A DNA stretch of 64,000 nucleotides from Aequorivita sp. (GCA_024637015.1 JAGXGE010000004.1:62001-126000); one strand, 5' to 3'. Positions 44,526 to 54,546 are shown, counted from the stretch's first letter. Program-made: numbers and translations. Notes: generated by a model from the sequence alone, not told the origin.

Positions 44526-44533
44526 TTGCTTTT

Positions 44534-47179
44534 TTATTGCGCAAAGATCATTTCGCCTTTGCTTTCAAGTTCCTTAAATTTCATTACAAGTTCCAATGCG
44601 TCTGGGATAACATCGCTGCAGCAAATAATCAAAGAACCCTTTTTGGCATTTTTAACCGCATATGTAATGGCTTCTTTTTCTGAAGGAATGATGGTAGTTT
44701 TTTTGTTTGGATCTCTCATTTTTATACCGTCATTCAGCATTTTTATTAAATCTTCCTCAGATTTTCCGCGAAGATTTTTATCCTGTCTAATAATTATTTC
44801 GTCAAACATTTCTGCAGCTATACTTCCCAATTCGTTGGTGTCTTCTTCCCTTCTATCTCCCACTCCCGCAATAATTCCTATTTTTTCAGTTGCGTCAAAA
44901 GTATCTGTAAATTTTTGTAGCGCCCGCATTCCTGCTGGATTATGCGCATAATCAAGCAATATGCTGAAATTTTCAAATTTGAAAAGATTCAACCTTCCTG
45001 GTGTTTGGGAAGCCGAAGGAATAAAGGTTTCCAAAGCCACTTTCATATCTTCAATGCTAATGCCGCGAACATTTGCAGCAATCACAGCCGGAAGAACATT
45101 TTGAATCATGAAAGTTGCCTTCCCTCCATAAGTCAATGGAATATCTTCAGCTTTCATAATCCGCATTTTCCAAGTACCACGGCAAAGCGTAACGTATCCA
45201 TTTTCATAAATAGCGGTAATTCCACCAAGTTTTTGAAGCGCTTTTATCCGCGGATTTTCTTCATCCATCGAGAAAAGTGCGAGGTTGCAATTAATGGTTC
45301 TTCGCATTTCGTATACCAAATCGTCATCGGCGTTTAAAATAGCGTAACCATCGGGCAAAACAGTTTCAGGAATTACGCCTTTCACTTTTGCTAGTTGTTC
45401 TACAGTATGAATTCCTTTCAGTCCCAAATGATCTGCGGCAACATTGGTTACAATACCAACATCACATTTTTTGAAACCGAGCCCAGCACGTAAAAGTCCG
45501 CCCCGTGCACATTCCAAAACTGCGAAATTTACTGTTGGATCTTTCAGTACAAATTCTGCACTTGCAGGACCTGTACAATCGCCTTTCATCAACAATCTGT
45601 TCTGAATGTAAACACCATCACTGGTGGTGTAGCCCACTCTGTAGCCTTTCATTTTTGCCATATGTGCAATAAGGCGTGTTGTTGTGGTTTTTCCGTTGGT
45701 TCCGGTAATTGCTATAATTGGAATTCTTCCTGTACCACCTTGCTGCCCTTGCTGCGGAAATAGTTTGTCAACAACTGGTGCTGCAACGTTTCTGGGTAAA
45801 CCTGTGGTTGGTGCCAAATGCATTCTAAATCCAGGTCCAGCGTTAACTTCTAAAATAGCACCGCCAGTTTCACTCAACGGCTGGCTAATGTCTGTAGTCA
45901 TTATATCAATTCCACAAATATCGAGATCTATTATTTTTGAAATTCGTTCAGCCATTGATACATTAGATGGATGTACAATATCGGTAATATCTTCCGCAGT
46001 TCCACCCGTACTAAGGTTGGCAGTGTCTTTTAAAATAACTATTTCATCCTTTGCTGGCACGGAATCTTCCGTATATCCGTTTGCTGCAATGATTGTTTTG
46101 GTCAAATCATTTATGGTGATTTTTGTAAGCACATTTTCGTGCCCATAACCACGACGGGGATCTTTATTCACCTCATCAACCAATTCTTTTATGGTTGATT
46201 TTCCGTCACCAATAATGTGTGCTGGACTTCGTTTTGCCGCGGCAACCAATACATTATTTATAACGAGTAACCTGTAATCTTCGCCTGTAACAAATTTTTC
46301 AATAATTACTTTTGGAGAAACAATTTTTGCAGCGTGAAATGCCACTAAAGCATCTTCATAGTTTTTAATATTTACCGTAATTCCGCGGCCGTGATTTCCC
46401 CCCACAGGCTTTACAACCAAAGGAAAGCCTACATATCTGCAAGCTTCTTTCAAACTGCTTTCGCGACTGATTATATCGCCACGTGGCACTTCAACCTCAG
46501 CTTGCTCCAAAAGATATTTAGTATCTTCTTTGTCGCAGGCTATTTCTACACCAATGCTACTTGTTTCGGAGGTTACGGTTGCCTGAATTCTTTTTTGGTT
46601 GGCTCCATAACCCAATTGAACCAATGAATATTTATTCAAACGAATCCATGGGATACCACGTGCTTCGGCCTCTTCAACAATAGAACCCGTACTTGGCCCC
46701 AAACGTTCATCTTCACGAATTTCGCGCATTCGCTGAATGTCGGCTTCCAAATTATAATTATCGCCAGCAATAATCGCATTGCAAATATCAACCGCAGCAT
46801 TTGCAGCATAACGTCCAACGTTTTCTTCAATATAACTGAAAACTACATTATAAACACCTTTTTCTCCATAGCCCCTTGTTCTTCCGAATCCCGTGTCCAT
46901 ATCTGCCAAAGTTTGTATTTCAAGGGCAATATGTTCTATAACATGTCCCATCCACGTTCCTTCTTCAACTCTTTGAAAAAAACCGCCCGGCTCGCCCACG
47001 CTGCAACGATGGCTATACATACTCGGGAACATCATTTTAAGTCGGTCGCTGAAGCCTTCAATCTTGTTAGAAGGGAGCTCTTCCATTTCTTCAAGATCCA
47101 GAACCATAACTATTAATTTATGCCGACGAATGGACCAGTAATTTGGTCCTCGCATGGCGTTGATTTCCCTAATTCGCAT
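44534..47179 (-). CDS. cphA: Cyanophycin synthetase CphA
   Basis: 881 residues, the usual CphA length. An N-terminal CphA-specific region (~1-160) is followed by an ATP-grasp domain (~200-480; FPLVVKPVGGNHGRGI, ILEVNAGPGFRMH) and a Mur-ligase-like domain with P-loop GTNGKTTTTR (~res 491), LECARGGLLR and LDYAHNPAGM. It makes multi-L-arginyl-poly-L-aspartate, a nitrogen store, from Asp, Arg and ATP. It is divergent from the cyanophycinase gene across a 96-base gap. Confidence 0.95.
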   Translation of the reverse strand: MRIREINAMRGPNYWSIRRHKLIVMVLDLEEMEELPSNKIEGFSDRLKMMFPSMYSHRCSVGEPGGFFQRVEEGTWMGHVIEHIALEIQTLADMDTGFGRTRGYGEKGVYNVVFSYIEENVGRYAANAAVDICNAIIAGDNYNLEADIQRMREIREDERLGPSTGSIVEEAEARGIPWIRLNKYSLVQLGYGANQKRIQATVTSETSSIGVEIACDKEDTKYLLEQAEVEVPRGDIISRESSLKEACRYVGFPLVVKPVGGNHGRGITVNIKNYEDALVAFHAAKIVSPKVIIEKFVTGEDYRLLVINNVLVAAAKRSPAHIIGDGKSTIKELVDEVNKDPRRGYGHENVLTKITINDLTKTIIAANGYTEDSVPAKDEIVILKDTANLSTGGTAEDITDIVHPSNVSMAERISKIIDLDICGIDIMTTDISQPLSETGGAILEVNAGPGFRMHLAPTTGLPRNVAAPVVDKLFPQQGQQGGTGRIPIIAITGTNGKTTTTRLIAHMAKMKGYRVGYTTSDGVYIQNRLLMKGDCTGPASAEFVLKDPTVNFAVLECARGGLLRAGLGFKKCDVGIVTNVAADHLGLKGIHTVEQLAKVKGVIPETVLPDGYAILNADDDLVYEMRRTINCNLALFSMDEENPRIKALQKLGGITAIYENGYVTLCRGTWKMRIMKAEDIPLTYGGKATFMIQNVLPAVIAANVRGISIEDMKVALETFIPSASQTPGRLNLFKFENFSILLDYAHNPAGMRALQKFTDTFDATEKIGIIAGVGDRREEDTNELGSIAAEMFDEIIIRQDKNLRGKSEEDLIKMLNDGIKMRDPNKKTTIIPSEKEAITYAVKNAKKGSLIICCSDVIPDALELVMKFKELESKGEMIFAQ

Positions 47180-47247
47180 ACGTTTACAGATTTATTAGTT
47201 TATTTCGAATTTGATAAATATATGATTAATTTTTATAACAATTAACG

Positions 47248-47255
47248 TATTTTTG
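47248..47255 (+). promoter_or_regulatory. -7 element TATTTTTG before cphB
   Basis: TATTTTTG matches TAnnTTTG and lies 21 bases before the cphB ATG. No convincing -33 box at normal spacing. Confidence 0.4.
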
Positions 47256-47275
47256 CCCGCAAATCAAATAAATTC

Positions 47276-48148
47276 ATGAGCGTAAAAGGCACACTGATCC
47301 CCATAGGTGGAAATGAAGACAAGGGCATTGAACAAAGTGAAATATATACTTTAGAATATATTCAGGAAGGGATTCTTTCCCGCGTGGTGCGAGAGAGTGG
47401 TGGTAAAGACGCACTAATTGTCGTGATTCCAACCGCATCCAGTATTCCAAATGAAGTGAGTGAAAATTACCTAAACGCTTTTGGAAAATTGGGCTGCAAA
47501 AATGTTCGTATCATGGACATCCGCAATCGTGAAGAAGCTGAGGATCCGCTACATCTTGATTTAATGCAAAAAGCAGACTGTGTGATGTTTTCCGGCGGAG
47601 ACCAGTCTAAAATTGTCCAGTATATCGGTGGAACTAAACTCCACAAAATAATTCAAAACCGATACGAAAAAGACAATTTTGTAATTGCTGGAACCAGCGC
47701 AGGTGCTATGTGCATGAGCCAAGAAATGATTAAAGGTGGTGGTATTAAAGAGGCATTTACAAAAGGAGCTGTTATGATGGGAGAAGGCATGGGATTTATT
47801 CCAAACTTGATTATAGATTCACACTTTATTCGTCGCGGACGTTTTGGAAGGCTTGCCGAAGCTGTTGCACGTTTCCCAAAACTTATTGGTATTGGTTTAG
47901 CTGAAGATACCGGACTCGTAATCAAAAAGTGCAATATAGTTGAAGTGATTGGCTCAGGAATGGTCATCCTTTTTGATCCAAGAAAATTGAAGCACAACAA
48001 TCAAGCAATGGTTGAAAATGGTACCCCAATGTCTCTCAATAATTTAAAAACCCATATTTTGGCGAATGGCGACCGTTTTGATATTAAGAAAAACAAGCTT
48101 AAAATTTCGCCATATCACCTTAGGGTCATTGAATCTCAAACTTTATAG
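47276..48148 (+). CDS. cphB: Cyanophycinase CphB
   Basis: 290 residues. The peptidase S51 nucleophile Ser141 lies in IAGTSAGAMCMS; GGDQSKIVQ, IDSHFIRRGRFGRL and IGLAEDTG are cyanophycinase-specific. No signal peptide, so it is an intracellular enzyme. It cuts cyanophycin to beta-Asp-Arg dipeptides, which isoaspartyl peptidase then splits. The gene's end overlaps the stop of the iaaA-like remnant by 13 bases, in convergent orientation. Confidence 0.95.
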   Translation: MSVKGTLIPIGGNEDKGIEQSEIYTLEYIQEGILSRVVRESGGKDALIVVIPTASSIPNEVSENYLNAFGKLGCKNVRIMDIRNREEAEDPLHLDLMQKADCVMFSGGDQSKIVQYIGGTKLHKIIQNRYEKDNFVIAGTSAGAMCMSQEMIKGGGIKEAFTKGAVMMGEGMGFIPNLIIDSHFIRRGRFGRLAEAVARFPKLIGIGLAEDTGLVIKKCNIVEVIGSGMVILFDPRKLKHNNQAMVENGTPMSLNNLKTHILANGDRFDIKKNKLKISPYHLRVIESQTL

Positions 48149-48430
48149 ATCCCAATCTCCTTTTTTCCTTCGGAATTTTTAAAGGCCCGATACATTCCTT
48201 CGGTATTGAACGGCATTGCAATATTTCCGTTGGCATCAACTGCAATTAAACCTCCGTCTCCACCGATTTCTAAAACACGCTTGTTTATTACTTCTTGAGC
48301 GGCTTCTTCCAAAGTCATTCCTTTGTGTTCTATTGATTAAAGAAACCCCTCCCGCATCCAAAAACTTGCCGTCCATAATGGTAACTTGCACTTCGTGGAT
48401 GCCGTCATTGGTGAAAACGCTTCCTATAAG
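48136..48430 (-). pseudogene. Deleted remnant of an isoaspartyl peptidase/asparaginase gene
   Basis: The last 60 codons from 48318 (VINKRVLEIGGDGGLIAVDA) match the C-terminus of the intact gene at 53397-54332. Upstream, 48424-48340 match an earlier part in another frame (SVFTNDGIHEV, TIMDGKFLDAGGVSL). The region between, including the nucleophile Thr, is missing: about 150 codons are gone. The joint falls at a TTTAAT sequence that occurs at both ends of the missing part in the intact copy. No functional product is expected. Confidence 0.85.
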
Positions 48431-48566
48431 GAAATTACTTATATTTAAACAGAACTAAAAACCAGTTAAATTACAAAAAGAATAAAATTGTAAAGAGATT
48501 GTAAAAACACGATGCATTTACTTCAAGAAAAGTAGAAATTAAAAAGGCAAAAAAATAGTATCAATC

Positions 48567-51500
48567 ATGAAAAAAAATATTCTCAGAAAACAGAGATTTA
48601 GTATCGTATTGTTACTATTTATTTCTACGCTATCAATTTTTGCTATAGCTACGCTATCGGATAAAAACAACAAACTTTTAGCTTTTAAAAATATCGCTAT
48701 TAACAATGCAAAATTAATGGGAGTTTCATATAATACAAATTATAGTGTTGGTAGTATTTGCGACTCTTTTCCTATTACAGATAACGGATTCACTCCTCCA
48801 CCTAGTTTTACAGGTTTTACTGTAGCCATTACAACTAGTGGCTTAGACACTAATAGAAGCTGTACAATCAATATAACTAAAGGAGTAATCGGAGGCATTA
48901 GAAATATTTCTGAACACTATCTTCGGGTCACCAATATGACACCAAATATTGCGATAGATGGTTCTGGAAATCTAGTTTATACTGATTCAAATGGGGTTGA
49001 CGATGTTATAACTATTGTAGTTGATGGAACTAACTATCGTATTGGTAATCCCAATGGTAATTTAACTGCTGGTAAAGGAACCACACAAGATGGAACAGAA
49101 ATAATGGCTACTATTGCTTTAGTAACTGGAGAAATACAAATCAACACCCAAGATGGTGATGATTTATTAAATGTAGATTTTTCTGGAGGAAACTTCACGA
49201 ATGCTATATACTATAACGGGGGATCCCAAAGTGCTGCTCCGGGAGATTTACTATCTTTTAATGGTGGAGCAAGTTTTGCTCAAGTAACCCACAATTTTAC
49301 CAATGAAAATGATGGTACGGTAAATATTACAGGAAACAGCACTATTTTTTATAAAGGATTAGAACCAATTATTGATAATTTAAACGTTACCGATAGAGTT
49401 TTTAATTTTAATGGAGGCGCCGAAACCATTACACTAAATGCAGGAGGAACTCTTAACGATCAAATAGATTCTTCTCTTGGGGAATCGGTAGACTTCAATA
49501 ATCCTTCCAACTCACTTACGATAAATGCCGGCACTGGTGACGATATTATTAATATTAAAGGGGTAGATGCAGGATTCGATGCCGATTTAACAATTAATGG
49601 AGACGATGATAATGACACCATCAACTTCCAGATTAATGCAACAAATATAGGAAGTGGAGCACTTACTACTTTTTCAGAAATATTATTAATCTCAGCCGAT
49701 GTCAGTACCACAGGTACAATTACTACTACTTCCACAGACAACACAATTGTAAACAATAATGCTACGGTTCAATCTACAGACGGGAACATCAATATGACGG
49801 CAGGTACAGCACTCTCAGCTGGATTAAGCATTAATAATGCTACGCTACAGACTACTGGAGCTGGAAGTATTTCTCTCTCTGGAGATGATACCGGAAATTT
49901 TGCTGGAGTGTATTTACACGATAATGCTTTAGTAAGATCTAATGGTGGTGGAATAACTGTAATTGGTAATGGAGTTAATAGTAAAGGAGTCTATCTCTTA
50001 TCGGGTGCAACAATTGAGGATCTTGCATCTGGGAATGTACAACTGCATGGTACTGGAGGCCTTGGCGGAGGGAATGGATCTGGAGTTGAAATAGTTGCTG
50101 AAAGTGTTGTTAGAGCGCATAACGGAGCTATAAATATTAATGGTTCTGGCGGCAACGGAACAGACCCATTTAATATCGGAGTTTTCTTGGATCGTGGGTT
50201 AGTAGAAGCTACAGGCTCTGCGTCTATCACAATTTTAGGCACAGGAGGTGCTGGCAGTCAGAATATTGAAGGGATAAATCTTTATGGTGGTGATAGTATT
50301 ATTTCTAACGGTGGAGGAATAAATTTAACGGGGCTTGGGGGTATTTCAACTCCAGGAAGTGATGGTAGTAGTGGTGATAATGCTTCTGGAATCTCAATGG
50401 ATGCCACAGTTATATCAGACTCTGGCAACGGGAATATAGTTTTAAATGGAACAGGAGGGGCTGCTACAAGAGAGGCAATGGGGATATATATTCAAGATGT
50501 TAATATGTTAGCTACTAACGGAGATATTATATGTACTGGAATTGCTACCGATATTACAGGTGTTCGGAATTATGGTTTATGTTTAGTAGATAACAAAATT
50601 GAATCTATTAACGGAAATATAATATTTAGTGGCACTTCAGGTGCTGCAAATTATTCAGCTATAAATTTTCAAGAATATCAATACCTTTTGATAGCAGGGG
50701 GTGTTTTTACTGCTACTGCCATTACCGGTGGACTAAACACACCTACTGGCTTTTCGACTCCTGGGGGTGAATTATATCGACTCTTTGATGCTACTTCCAC
50801 TGAAGTGAATGGATTAATATCGCCTGGACAAGAACAGTCAATAGGAAATATGTATGTGAATGGTGACTTTTCAATTAATTTGGGCAGTACCTATCTATGG
50901 GAAATAACACGTGATGACAATGTCTCGGAATATGACCAAATACTTATTACTAACGGTACGGTAGATGTAACCGATGCAACTTTGAGCCTCTTTGATTATT
51001 CGGCTAGTGATAATTATCCTGAAGCTGATGAATATGTAATTATCGACAATGATGGTACAGATACTATTATTGGTAATTTTAATGGGCTTCCAAATAATAC
51101 ACCTATATTTTTAAATGAAGAGTTCTTCTATATATTCTATGATGGTGGAGATGGTAATGATATTGTATTAGTTGTCAATTCAATACCTACAGCTAACTGT
51201 CAGGATATAACTGTACAGCTAGATACAACAGGAAATGTTACAATTTTACCTTCGGATATAGATAATGGATCTTCCGACCCTAATGGTCCGGTAACTTTAT
51301 CACTGGATATTGATTCCTTTACTTGTGAGGATTTAGGTTCAAATACAGTTACTCTAACGGTTACGGATAGTACAGGATATGAAGCTATTTGTACAGCTAT
51401 AGTTACCGTAGAAGATGGCGTACCTCCAACAATTACTTGTCCTGCAAATATAACAGTTAGTAATGATCTAGGTCAATGTGGTGCAATAGTTGATTACGAT

Positions 51501-53381
51501 CTTACTCTTTTTGATAATTGTTCAATTAGTAATCTTACAACAACGCTTACTGAAGGATTACCATCTGGAGCAATTTTCCCACTAGGAACGACTACTAATA
51601 CTATTGTAGTTACAGATCTAGCAGGCTTAACAGATACTTGTAGTTTTAACGTTACTGTTATTGATGATGAAGCCCCAGAAGTTGTTTGTCAAGACATTAC
51701 GGTAGCATTAGATGTAACTGGAAATATAAGTATATTAGACTCAGACTTAGATGGTGGAAGTACGGATAATTGTACCAGTAATAGTATTCCTGTATTGATA
51801 GCTGCTCATCGTTTTGATCATTTTTTAAGCTACATTGATACTGACACATATACTTCTGTGAGTCCAGATATTCAAATTACATTTGCAGGTAATCCAATTC
51901 ATGGAATACTTGGGTTGGATTTAAACCCTATTGATGGTTTATATTATACAGTAGCTTATATTATTGATCAAAATGATCCTTACTTAGCTACTTTAGATCC
52001 ACAAACTGGTTTAGTGACAATTATTGGAAGTAATCTTTTAGAAAATATTTATAGCATTACCTTTACATCTGATGGAATACTATACGGTATTTCAGCTTTT
52101 GGATTATTTACTATCGATACAATTACTGGAACTTTATCTCAGTTATTAACTATAGATTTAAGTGAAAATTCAATTGCATATAATCCAGATGATGGATTAA
52201 TTTATCGTTGGTCACTAGATAATGGGGCTAACAGTATTTCATTTAAAAGCATCAATCCCAATACTTTAGTTGTAACTACTATTCCTATATCTGGATATCC
52301 ACCCTATACTGTGAGTGGTACTCAGTATATAGGTGGAGGTGAGTTTATACTTGTTGATAATTATAATATGGAAATGATAACAATGGACACCACAGGTTTC
52401 TCAACACTTATTGGGCCTTCTGTTTCTTATTTTAGTGGTTTAGAGTTTTATACTATTCCTGCAGGACCTTCAACTTTATCCTTTAGCGCAAGTCAAACCG
52501 ATTTTACTTGTGATGATATAGGGCCAAATACAGTTACACTAACAGTTACTGATGGAAGCGGAAACGCTTCTACATGTTCCGCTATTGTCACCGTTGAAGA
52601 TCTAATAGCTCCTGATCTTGTATGCATGGACATTACCCTTGAATTAGAATCGAATGGTACGGCAACGATTACTCCAGCAGATGTTATTGATTCATCAGTT
52701 GATAATTGTGGTATTTTAACCTCAGCAGTAAATATAGTAGACTTCGATTGTAGTGATATTGGAACCCCAGTGACTGTAACTGTATTTGTAGTAGATAACA
52801 ATGGTAACTCTTCCACTTGTACGTCGGTAGTAACTGTAGTAGATCTATTCGCGCCTGTAGTTATATGTCCACCAGACATTACAGTAGATCCAGGTAGTGG
52901 TAATTTGTTCTATCAAGTGCCAGATTACTTCGCCCTAGGGGAAGCAACAGCTGTCGATAATTGTACATATCCATTAACAATTCTTACTCAAGATCCTGAG
53001 CCAGGCAGTTTATTACCTGATGGAGTATATACTGTCACTATGATGGCGGAAGATGAATACAGAAATTTAGGAACTTGTACCTTCGAGTTGACTGTAGAGA
53101 GTGTACTTGGAATCTATGATAATAATTCTGAAGATTTTGCTTCGATAGTAATATATCCTAATCCTACTGATAATGAAGTGTACATAAGCAATCCTAAACA
53201 TATAAACCTTAGTGATGTAACTCTTTATGACCTAATGGGTAGAATCGTTAGTAAAGTAGATTTAACGAATATGGGAACAGAGTTTACCTTTGATGTTTCT
53301 TCTTTAACCAATGCTCCTTATTTTTTAGTAATTAAAGGGAGTCAAGGTATTTTTATCAAAGAAGTAATTATAAATCATTAA
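48567..53381 (+). CDS. Large type IX-secreted adhesin-like protein with beta-helix, HYR-like repeats and an inserted propeller-like domain
   Basis: 1604 residues. Signal peptide at the start (IVLLLFISTLSIFAIA). Residues ~60-760 are Gly/Asn/Asp-rich and repetitive (DGDD, GTGG, INGDGG-like strands), as in right-handed beta-helix or filamentous-adhesin folds. From ~870 there are HYR-like repeats: CQDITVQLD, PPTITCPANITVS, APEVVCQDITVALD, APDLVCMDITLELE, APVVICPPDITVD. Between ~1074 and ~1299 a segment of another type interrupts a repeat (see findings). The C-terminal ~80 residues (VIYPNPTDNEVYIS ... LMGRIVSKVD ... IKEVIINH) are a type A type IX sorting domain, so the protein should be exposed on the cell surface. 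It lies between the two iaaA copies. Function: surface adhesion is likely but unproven. Confidence 0.85.
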   Translation: MKKNILRKQRFSIVLLLFISTLSIFAIATLSDKNNKLLAFKNIAINNAKLMGVSYNTNYSVGSICDSFPITDNGFTPPPSFTGFTVAITTSGLDTNRSCTINITKGVIGGIRNISEHYLRVTNMTPNIAIDGSGNLVYTDSNGVDDVITIVVDGTNYRIGNPNGNLTAGKGTTQDGTEIMATIALVTGEIQINTQDGDDLLNVDFSGGNFTNAIYYNGGSQSAAPGDLLSFNGGASFAQVTHNFTNENDGTVNITGNSTIFYKGLEPIIDNLNVTDRVFNFNGGAETITLNAGGTLNDQIDSSLGESVDFNNPSNSLTINAGTGDDIINIKGVDAGFDADLTINGDDDNDTINFQINATNIGSGALTTFSEILLISADVSTTGTITTTSTDNTIVNNNATVQSTDGNINMTAGTALSAGLSINNATLQTTGAGSISLSGDDTGNFAGVYLHDNALVRSNGGGITVIGNGVNSKGVYLLSGATIEDLASGNVQLHGTGGLGGGNGSGVEIVAESVVRAHNGAININGSGGNGTDPFNIGVFLDRGLVEATGSASITILGTGGAGSQNIEGINLYGGDSIISNGGGINLTGLGGISTPGSDGSSGDNASGISMDATVISDSGNGNIVLNGTGGAATREAMGIYIQDVNMLATNGDIICTGIATDITGVRNYGLCLVDNKIESINGNIIFSGTSGAANYSAINFQEYQYLLIAGGVFTATAITGGLNTPTGFSTPGGELYRLFDATSTEVNGLISPGQEQSIGNMYVNGDFSINLGSTYLWEITRDDNVSEYDQILITNGTVDVTDATLSLFDYSASDNYPEADEYVIIDNDGTDTIIGNFNGLPNNTPIFLNEEFFYIFYDGGDGNDIVLVVNSIPTANCQDITVQLDTTGNVTILPSDIDNGSSDPNGPVTLSLDIDSFTCEDLGSNTVTLTVTDSTGYEAICTAIVTVEDGVPPTITCPANITVSNDLGQCGAIVDYDLTLFDNCSISNLTTTLTEGLPSGAIFPLGTTTNTIVVTDLAGLTDTCSFNVTVIDDEAPEVVCQDITVALDVTGNISILDSDLDGGSTDNCTSNSIPVLIAAHRFDHFLSYIDTDTYTSVSPDIQITFAGNPIHGILGLDLNPIDGLYYTVAYIIDQNDPYLATLDPQTGLVTIIGSNLLENIYSITFTSDGILYGISAFGLFTIDTITGTLSQLLTIDLSENSIAYNPDDGLIYRWSLDNGANSISFKSINPNTLVVTTIPISGYPPYTVSGTQYIGGGEFILVDNYNMEMITMDTTGFSTLIGPSVSYFSGLEFYTIPAGPSTLSFSASQTDFTCDDIGPNTVTLTVTDGSGNASTCSAIVTVEDLIAPDLVCMDITLELESNGTATITPADVIDSSVDNCGILTSAVNIVDFDCSDIGTPVTVTVFVVDNNGNSSTCTSVVTVVDLFAPVVICPPDITVDPGSGNLFYQVPDYFALGEATAVDNCTYPLTILTQDPEPGSLLPDGVYTVTMMAEDEYRNLGTCTFELTVESVLGIYDNNSEDFASIVIYPNPTDNEVYISNPKHINLSDVTLYDLMGRIVSKVDLTNMGTEFTFDVSSLTNAPYFLVIKGSQGIFIKEVIINH

Positions 53382-53396
53382 AAATCTTAATCAAGA

Positions 53397-54332
53397 CTAG
53401 TTTCTGTAAATTAAGACTTTATTTAATCCATTTGAATTTTTACACCCTCGATACATCCCTTCAGTATTAAAAGGCATTGCAATATTTCCATCGGCATCAA
53501 CGGCAATCAGTCCGCCGTCACCACCAATTTCCAAAACCCTTTTATTTATTACTTCGGAAGCAGCTTCTTGCAGAGACATTCCTTTGTATTCCATTAAACA
53601 GGAAACATCATAAGCCACCACGCCACGTATGAAATATTCGCCGCTACCCGTACAACTTACTGCGCAGGTTTTATTGTTGGCATAGGTTCCTGACCCAATC
53701 ATTGGACTATCGCCTACACGGCCCCATCGCTTGTTGGTCATGCCGCCTGTTGAGGTTGCAGCCGCAATATTCCCATTTTTATCACAAGCCACAGCGCCTA
53801 CAGTGCCAAACTTGCCTTCCTTTTTCATGCTGTGATCCAGCTGGAACTTATCGCTATCTTTTATATTTTGCCATTGTTGGTAGCGGTGTTCATCATAAAA
53901 ATAATCTGGAGTTTCTATATTGTATCCCAAGCTATTTGCAAAACGCATTGCACCTTCACCTGCCAGAAAAACGTGGTCTGTTTTTTCCATTATATCTCGC
54001 GCCAATGAAATTGGATTTTTAATCCCAGTAATTAAAGAAACAGCTCCAGCATCCAAAGTCTTCCCGTCCATAATAGCGGCGTCCATTTCGTGGGTGCCAT
54101 CATTGGTGAAAACGCTTCCTTTGCCAGCGTTGAAAAGTGGGGAATCTTCCAAATAATTTACTGCAGATTCTATAGCTTCCATAGCAGAACCATTGTTTTC
54201 CAAAATAGCATATCCTTTTTCAAGCGCTGCGCTTAAGGCAGTTTTATACTCTTCTTCCTTTTCGGGGGTCATTAATCCTTTTACAAGAGTTCCTGCGCCG
54301 CCGTGGATTACTATTGAATATTTATTCATCAA
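53397..54332 (-). CDS. iaaA: Isoaspartyl peptidase / plant-type L-asparaginase
   Basis: 311 residues, no signal peptide. Ntn-hydrolase cleavage site in GKFGTVGAVACD with nucleophile Thr177, then RVGDSPMIGSGTYA, CTGSGEYFIR and GGDGGLIAVD. N-terminal HGGAGTL is typical. It should hydrolyse beta-aspartyl dipeptides, completing cyanophycin breakdown to Asp and Arg after CphB; asparaginase activity is also possible. Two adjacent Mets (54332 and 54329) could start it. The remnant at 48136-48430 is a second, broken copy. Confidence 0.92.
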   Translation of the reverse strand: MMNKYSIVIHGGAGTLVKGLMTPEKEEEYKTALSAALEKGYAILENNGSAMEAIESAVNYLEDSPLFNAGKGSVFTNDGTHEMDAAIMDGKTLDAGAVSLITGIKNPISLARDIMEKTDHVFLAGEGAMRFANSLGYNIETPDYFYDEHRYQQWQNIKDSDKFQLDHSMKKEGKFGTVGAVACDKNGNIAAATSTGGMTNKRWGRVGDSPMIGSGTYANNKTCAVSCTGSGEYFIRGVVAYDVSCLMEYKGMSLQEAASEVINKRVLEIGGDGGLIAVDADGNIAMPFNTEGMYRGCKNSNGLNKVLIYRN

Positions 54333-54409
54333 TCATTAATTTAAAGGCGAAAAATACGAATTGCCTTTCACAATAAACTCTTTCATTTATAATTTTCTTT
54401 TTCACAGAA

Positions 54410-54431
54410 AACACTTCATTTGTGAAGTGTT
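54410..54431 (+). terminator. Terminator-like hairpin upstream of polA
   Basis: AACACTTCA and TGAAGTGTT form a 9-bp stem with a 4-base loop followed by CTTTTTATTTTT. No plus-strand gene ends nearby, so it may end a short leader or RNA, or be a relic. Confidence 0.5.
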
Positions 54432-54468
54432 CTTTTTATTTTTGAAAACCTTGTAAAGCTAACGATTT

Positions 54469-54546
54469 GTCCGCTCGAGCGCAGTCGGGAAATCTTTAAC
54501 GAATTCTTGCTTTAAAAGAGACCCCTCGACTGCGCTCGGGGAGACA
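54469..54546. repeat. Paired REP-like palindromes upstream of polA
   Basis: GCTCGAGCGCAGTCGGG (54473-54489) and CCCCTCGACTGCGCTCGGGG (from 54522) are near-perfect inverse copies separated by ~33 bases. The CTCGACTGCGCTCGGG core is a well-known type of flavobacterial intergenic repeat. Confidence 0.7.

Larger units (their letters stand above)
44214..44533. other. Intergenic region between convergent units
   Basis: 320 bases, AT-rich, no coding frame. It holds two hairpins, 44361-44386 and 44500-44525, and nothing else I can identify. Confidence 0.6.

Noticed and set aside
48136-48318. A separate small 60-residue gene
   Set aside because: Its sequence is the C-terminus of isoaspartyl peptidase, and the upstream DNA holds an earlier piece of the same gene, so it is a remnant.
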